Positions 59,915 to 64,000 of a stretch of 64,000 nucleotides of DNA are shown piece after piece (within the stretch, counting starts at the first letter, position 1; every line of letters starts with the position of its first letter). Source of the DNA: Grimontia celer (GTDB taxonomy: Bacteria > Pseudomonadota > Gammaproteobacteria > Enterobacterales > Vibrionaceae); NCBI RefSeq assembly GCF_900055185.1, contig NZ_FIZX01000002.1, forward strand, positions 562,586-626,585, given 5' to 3'. Position numbers and translations under genes: made by a program. The notes beneath the pieces are model-generated. The model saw only the letters and a program-made list of their open reading frames with translations. It searched no databases and was not told the origin of the DNA.

Positions 59915-61860
59915 CAGGGATTTTTCTTCAGGCATTCATTTACCTGATTGCTGCCGTTGTTGCAGTGCCAATTGCCAAGAAACTGGGCTTGGGCTCCGTA
60001 CTGGGTTATCTGATTGCTGGTGTGGTCATCGGTCCTGTGATTGGTTTGGTGGGTGACGAAACCACCACCATTCAGCATTTTGCGGAATTCGGTGTCGTGA
60101 TGATGCTGTTTTTGGTCGGCCTTGAGCTTGAGCCAAAAATGCTGTGGGCGATGCGCAATAAACTGCTCGGTTTGGGTGGCTTACAGGTCGGCCTGACTGC
60201 GGCCATCGTCATGGGTATTGCACTGGCGCTGAATCAGGTATGGAGCGTCGCGCTGGCGATTGGTCTCATCTTCGCGCTGTCTTCTACCGCCATCGTGCTG
60301 CAAACCTTCAATGAAAAGCGTTTGACCAAAACCGAAGGTGGTCGCAGCGCATTTTCTGTGTTGTTGTTCCAGGATATTGCCGTCATCCCAATGCTGGCGT
60401 TTATCCCGCTTCTGGCATTGCCTGAACTGGTAGAACAGGCTCAATCTGCCGCCGCTGCAGCGGCTGATCACCATGAAGAAATGAGTCTGGTGGCTGGTCT
60501 TCCGGGCTGGGCGCTGGGCTTGGTCATCACAGGTGCAATTGCGGGTGTGGTTGTTGGCGGGCATTTCTTAAGCCGTCCACTTTTCCGCTTTGTGGCAAGC
60601 TCTGGTCTTCGCGAAATCTTTACTGCGACAGCATTGATGCTGGTGATTGGAATCGCCGCGCTGATGAGCTTGATTGGACTTTCCCCTGCACTGGGAACTT
60701 TCCTTGCGGGTGTCGTACTGGCGAACAGTGAATTCCGCCACGAGTTGGAATCTAACATTGAGCCGTTTAAAGGCTTGTTGTTGGGCTTGTTCTTTATCAC
60801 CGTCGGCGCGGGCATTAACTTTGGCATTCTGTTTGATGATTTCTTTGTCATCATTGGATTAACCATTGGTTTGATGGTTCTGAAGGCGGCGATTCTGTTC
60901 ATTCTGTCGCTGATTTTTAAAATCAAAGGAACGGCTCGTTGGCTGTTTACCCTGAGCCTTGCGCAAGCAGGTGAATTTGGTTTCGTGTTGCTGAGTTTCT
61001 CCATGCAGAACCATGTACTGCCAATGGACGTTGCACAATTGCTGTCTCTGGTGGTGGCGATTTCGATGTTCCTGACGCCGGGCTTATTCATCTTGTATGA
61101 CAAAGTGATTCTGCCGCGCTTCGAGAAAAGCTCGAACGATCGTGAAGCCGATGAAATTGAGGAGCAGGGCAGTGTAATTATCGCGGGTGTTGGCCGTTTT
61201 GGTCAGGTAGTGAACCGTATGTTGACGGCTAATGGTGTGAAAACCGTCGTCCTTGACTACGAAGCGACGCAGGTGGAAAACCTTCGTCAAATCAACATCA
61301 AAAGCTACTTTGGCGACGCAACGCGACCAGAGCATCTACACACCGCAGGGATTGAAGAAGCGGCCTTGCTGGTAGTGTCGATGGACAATCAGGAAACCAC
61401 GACAGAGCTGGTGGAATACGTTAGACAGACCTATCCAAATGTGAAGATCCTAGCTCGTGCATTTGACCGCGGACATGCATACATGCTTCGTCATGCGGGT
61501 GCGGATTATGTGGTGAAAGAGACCTTCCATTCTGCGCTTGAACTTGGTTCGGAGGCGCTGCGAGCATTGGGCACACACCCATTCACGGTAGAGCAGCAGA
61601 AAGCGACGTTTAACCGTATTGAGAAGGACAGTTCTGAGAAGCTCTATGAATCCTGGATGGGGGGCGAGGAGTCCAAGTCTTACGATACCCATTACCAGCA
61701 TCTGTTTATCCAGCTTGAAGAAACCATTCGTGAAGCGATGAGCGAAGACAGAATGGATCGTCACAGCATGACAGAGCGTGAGTGGACGCCGCCGCCCAAA
61801 GGTTACCTCGATGACTTCAACGATGACGCTGAAGACAAATCCGAGGAAAAACCAGCCTGA
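59911..61860 (+). CDS. KefB/KefC-type glutathione-regulated potassium efflux antiporter
   Basis: This encodes 649 residues. The first 390 residues form the twelve-helix CPA2 exchanger (GVVMMLFLVGLELEPKMLW; FSVLLFQDIAVIPMLAFIPLL; GLSPALGTFLAGVVLANSEFRHE). A C-terminal TrkA-N Rossmann domain follows (GSVIIAGVGRFGQVVNRMLTANGVKTVVLDYEATQVENL). Electrophile-glutathione adducts open such channels, letting potassium leave and protons enter to protect the cell. A His-containing loop (AAADHHEEMS) and a charged tail are specific to this protein. KefB or KefC cannot be told apart by reading alone. Confidence 0.92.
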   Translation: MTGIFLQAFIYLIAAVVAVPIAKKLGLGSVLGYLIAGVVIGPVIGLVGDETTTIQHFAEFGVVMMLFLVGLELEPKMLWAMRNKLLGLGGLQVGLTAAIVMGIALALNQVWSVALAIGLIFALSSTAIVLQTFNEKRLTKTEGGRSAFSVLLFQDIAVIPMLAFIPLLALPELVEQAQSAAAAAADHHEEMSLVAGLPGWALGLVITGAIAGVVVGGHFLSRPLFRFVASSGLREIFTATALMLVIGIAALMSLIGLSPALGTFLAGVVLANSEFRHELESNIEPFKGLLLGLFFITVGAGINFGILFDDFFVIIGLTIGLMVLKAAILFILSLIFKIKGTARWLFTLSLAQAGEFGFVLLSFSMQNHVLPMDVAQLLSLVVAISMFLTPGLFILYDKVILPRFEKSSNDREADEIEEQGSVIIAGVGRFGQVVNRMLTANGVKTVVLDYEATQVENLRQINIKSYFGDATRPEHLHTAGIEEAALLVVSMDNQETTTELVEYVRQTYPNVKILARAFDRGHAYMLRHAGADYVVKETFHSALELGSEALRALGTHPFTVEQQKATFNRIEKDSSEKLYESWMGGEESKSYDTHYQHLFIQLEETIREAMSEDRMDRHSMTEREWTPPPKGYLDDFNDDAEDKSEEKPA

Positions 61861-62342
61861 TGCTATTGGTCCCGTTTCGCGATGAGAACGCACCACAGAT
61901 CTGCGATTGGATAAAAAGTGCCCGGGATAACTTCCTATGGGGAGGCCCGGCCTTTGAGTTTCCTTTGCAGGTCGATAAAGTGCGCGAACACATTGCGAAA
62001 AAGGAGGTCACTCCTTATCTGGTGATGCACGACGGCATTGCCGTCGGTTACATCGATATTTACCAGGTTTCCAAGTCTGAAGTCCGTTTATGTCGGGTGT
62101 TGATTGCCGACACATCGGCACGTGGTCAGGGGCTGGGGAAACAATTGGTTTCACTGGCGCTTGATGTGGTGAGCGAAGATCCAAAAATTCGCACTGCGTC
62201 GCTGGCCGTATTCGCGCATAACGAGGCGGCGGTTCGCTGTTACAAATCGTTAGGTTTTGAATTGCTTCCCGATGAAACAAAAACACGTGAGTTTCAGGGA
62301 GAGGAGTGGACACTCTACCGGATGACAAAGCAGATCGCTTAA
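61860..62342 (+). CDS. GNAT family N-acetyltransferase
   Basis: This encodes 160 residues, with its ATG overlapping the previous stop (TGATG), so it is translationally coupled to the Kef gene. The GNAT core is visible in VRLCRVLIADTSARGQGLGKQLVSLALDVV (acetyl-CoA loop RGQGLG) and SLAVFAHNEAAVRCYKSLGFELLP. It transfers an acetyl group to an unknown amine. A terminator follows. Confidence 0.88.
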   Translation: MLLVPFRDENAPQICDWIKSARDNFLWGGPAFEFPLQVDKVREHIAKKEVTPYLVMHDGIAVGYIDIYQVSKSEVRLCRVLIADTSARGQGLGKQLVSLALDVVSEDPKIRTASLAVFAHNEAAVRCYKSLGFELLPDETKTREFQGEEWTLYRMTKQIA

Positions 62343-62362
62343 CGGCTCAATGAAGTTAGAAA

Positions 62363-62397
62363 AGCCAGACAGGCTGTACAGGATGTCTGGCTTTTTT
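62363..62397 (+). terminator. Intrinsic terminator of the Kef operon
   Basis: AGCCAGACA/TGTCTGGCT with a 12-base loop, followed by TTTTTT. Confidence 0.8.
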
Positions 62398-62551
62398 CTT
62401 TCTATTACAGCAGGTTATCTCCACATGCTGCCAGAGTAAATAATCGCCTAAATAGCGATAAATTTGTGATCTTGGTTCATTAAATAGATCGATTGGCAAA
62501 TTTTGATGAAGAAAAAGATTGTGCGATATCAATTTCTGAATACGATGCGCG

Positions 62552-62670
62552 CCATTCCACAGTCAACGGCAAACTGCCTGAAAAGGTAGGACGCAAAGCT
62601 TCCGGTCTAAGAGTGATTTGAATGTCACTTACGATAGCGGGGCCGCCATTTTCGAAAGCCAGTATTCAGG
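62552..62670 (+). ncRNA. Class I cyclic-di-GMP riboswitch (GEMM-I)
   Basis: The conserved core is clear: ACGGCAAACTGCCTGAAAA, then GGTAGGACGCAAAGC and TTCCGGTCTAA, followed by a second hairpin arm (AGTGATTTGAATGTCACT) and GCGGGGCCGCC. This matches the GEMM-I consensus (GGCAAAC, GGGACGCAAAGC, CCGGCCUA). The aptamer lies about 75 bases before gbpA, as in Vibrio cholerae, where a GEMM element precedes gbpA. The ends are approximate. Cyclic di-GMP binding should switch expression; the direction is not readable here. Confidence 0.93.
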
Positions 62671-62745
62671 GCCGAAAATGTTCCGATGCGAAAGTTTGTC
62701 CGTGCTTGGTTAACAAAACAAAAATAGCCATTAGGAAGCACACAA

Positions 62746-64000
62746 ATGCTCAAACTCAAAACCACTCTTCTGCCAGTCGCGGCAGCGCTTTTCAGCGCAA
62801 GTGTTATGTCCCACGGTTACATCAGTGCCAAAGACGGTGGCATTGCTGCTGGCCGTGCCGCGCTTTGTAAATACAGCACACCAACCGGCGAGCAGAACTC
62901 TGCGTGTGGTCAGGTTCAATGGGAACCTCAAAGCGTTGAAGGCCCAGAAGGCTTTCCTGAGTTCGGTCCTGAAGACGGCAAAATCGCCAGTGCTGGCTTG
63001 ATTCAGTTTTCTCCGCTTGACGAACAAACCGCATCGCGCTGGGTAAAACAGCCAATCAAATCGGGTATGAACGACTTCGAGTGGACCTTTACGGCTAACC
63101 ACGTCACCCGTAACTGGGAATACTACATCACAAAAGCAGATTGGAACCCGAACCTGCCGCTGGCGCGCAGCACCTTCGATCTGAATCCTTTCTGTGTGGT
63201 TGAAGGCAACATGCAAAAGCCACCGAAAACCATGCTGCACAGCTGTGATGTGCCAGAGCGTGAAGGTTACCACGTGATTCTGGCGGTATGGGACGTGGGT
63301 GATACTGCTGCTGCGTTCTATAACGTCATTGACGTGCAATTTGATGGTGACCTGCCTGTACTGCCAGAGTGGACGCAAGGCGGCCAAATCAACCCAGGTA
63401 TGAACCTAACAAAGGGTGATGCCGTGTTTACCCGTGTATTTGATTCAGAAGGCGAGCGCCCAGAGTTGTCTACCCGTCTTGACATCGACAGTGCAAAAGC
63501 CGGTGAAGCGAATACCTGGTCTTACAATCTGGCGACCAAAATCAACCAGAAAAATGAGAACATCCAGGCGGGTCAGCGTGATGCCAACGGCGCGTTTAAC
63601 CCAGTGTTTGGCGCAAACCCAATCTACCTGAAATCAGCCAGCGGTTTGACCCGTGTAGAAGTGGGCTACGAGATTGAATCACCCGAGCCGGAATACACCG
63701 TGACCATTGATGGTGTGGCGCAGGAATATGTGATTAGTGACGGCAAGGTGGCGCTGGATCTGGCTGTGACCGCTTCTGGCGATCTGACCGTTGAAATGAC
63801 AGTTTATAACCATGCTCAGGAAGCACTGGCGTACGAAAAACTGTCTCTGGCTGATGGCACATCGACCGCTGTTGATATGGTGCTGGAAAACGCAAAAGCC
63901 GGTCACCATATGCTGGTATCCCGAGCAAAAGATGCAGAAGGCAATCTGGTCGATCAGCAAATGTTTGACTTCTTCTTACTGGAACAAGGCGAGCAATGTG
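62746..64000 (+). CDS. gbpA: GbpA chitin-binding lytic polysaccharide monooxygenase, 5' part
   Basis: 418 codons are present; the gene continues beyond the right edge (GbpA is about 485 residues). The start ATG at 62746 follows AGGAAGCACACAA. The signal peptide ends at SVMS, leaving His23 (HGYIS) as the mature first residue. With His119 ([10 protein letters not shown]) it forms the copper-binding histidine brace of AA10 enzymes. Other AA10 marks are [36 protein letters not shown] and [24 protein letters not shown]. The middle domains, from about residue 215, match GbpA domains 2 and 3. It binds and oxidises chitin and mediates attachment to chitinous surfaces. Confidence 0.95.
   Translation, partial: MLKLKTTLLPVAAALFSASVMSHGYISAKDGGIAAGRAALCKYSTPTGEQNSACGQVQWEPQSVEGPEGFPEFGPEDGKIASAGLIQFSPLDEQTASRWVKQPIKSGMNDFEWTFTANHVTRNWEYYITKADWNPNLPLARSTFDLNPFCVVEGNMQKPPKTMLHSCDVPEREGYHVILAVWDVGDTAAAFYNVIDVQFDGDLPVLPEWTQGGQINPGMNLTKGDAVFTRVFDSEGERPELSTRLDIDSAKAGEANTWSYNLATKINQKNENIQAGQRDANGAFNPVFGANPIYLKSASGLTRVEVGYEIESPEPEYTVTIDGVAQEYVISDGKVALDLAVTASGDLTVEMTVYNHAQEALAYEKLSLADGTSTAVDMVLENAKAGHHMLVSRAKDAEGNLVDQQMFDFFLLEQGEQC

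Larger units (their letters stand above)
62343..62745. other. Leader region of gbpA
   Basis: About 400 bases: a terminator, an AT-rich promoter-like part (62400-62550), then the cyclic-di-GMP riboswitch and a further 75 bases to the gbpA start. No other gene is seen. Confidence 0.5.

Noticed and set aside
60468..61103. 211-codon minus-strand frame inside the Kef antiporter gene
   Set aside because: It lies wholly inside a clear membrane antiporter gene and is rich in Ser, Thr and Arg as expected of an antisense shadow.
62731..63387. 218-codon minus-strand frame over gbpA
   Set aside because: The plus strand here encodes an unmistakable GbpA with signal peptide and histidine brace; the opposite frame has no ribosome site and no domain.
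1..64000. CRISPR array, insertion sequence or prophage
   Set aside because: No regularly spaced repeats, transposase motifs or phage structural genes were found in either strand.

Overview
The window looks like chromosomal DNA of a marine gammaproteobacterium of the family Vibrionaceae (Vibrio, Grimontia, Enterovibrio or a close relative; I cannot fix the genus). The reasons are a zinc-uptake operon of the ZrgA type behind a Zur-like palindrome, a chitin-binding LPMO gene (gbpA) behind a class I cyclic-di-GMP riboswitch, a GH18 chitinase, a short array of integron cassettes with long VCR-like attC sites, and many short intergenic hairpin terminators. No phage, insertion sequence, rRNA or CRISPR array was seen.

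Layout. 1-17.4 kb: a partial Tat-exported PhoX-like phosphatase, a small cytochrome c, a YaiI-family protein, a secreted Calx-beta protein, a class 3 lipase, a chitinase, a periplasmic solute-binding protein, a PQQ-type sugar dehydrogenase, a membrane diguanylate cyclase, small YdcH/DUF2960 proteins, a PhoD-like phosphatase, a Sel1-like lipoprotein, a membrane protein and a Gfo/Idh oxidoreductase. 17.6-17.9 kb: tRNA-Asn followed by a decayed copy of its 3' end and terminator. 18.0-21.6 kb: the zinc operon. 21.6-38.9 kb: LysR/MATE pair, a large chemoreceptor, an orphan peptide-binding protein, an FMN reductase, an RND efflux adaptor and pump, RarD, a secreted hydrolase-like protein that lacks its nucleophile, an AraC regulator and a TauE permease. 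39.5-42.7 kb: a cassette array (five attC-like sites, five plus-strand genes, no integrase in the window). 43-44.7 kb: an RluA-family pseudouridine synthase.

44.9-51.3 kb holds the least explained locus. A plus-strand operon (a possible 38-residue membrane peptide, two DUF2589-like proteins, a small CxxC protein and a lipoprotein) converges on a minus-strand operon (an unknown 259-residue protein, a propeller-like repeat protein and a nucleoside-phosphorylase-like protein). A strong bidirectional hairpin separates them, and a LysR gene is divergent from the minus operon. 51.3-64 kb: an S33 peptidase, a PilZ protein, a DCC protein, a LysE exporter, a Crp/Fnr regulator divergent from two secreted unknowns, a peroxiredoxin-like/MdaB pair, KefG-like/KefB-like/GNAT, and riboswitch plus gbpA cut by the window end.

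Shared themes: chitin use (chitinase, GbpA); c-di-GMP signalling (diguanylate cyclase, PilZ receptor, GEMM-I riboswitch); zinc acquisition; redox and electrophile defence (peroxiredoxin-like protein, MdaB, KefG/KefB, FMN reductase). All functions are inferred by reading motifs; no database search was run.
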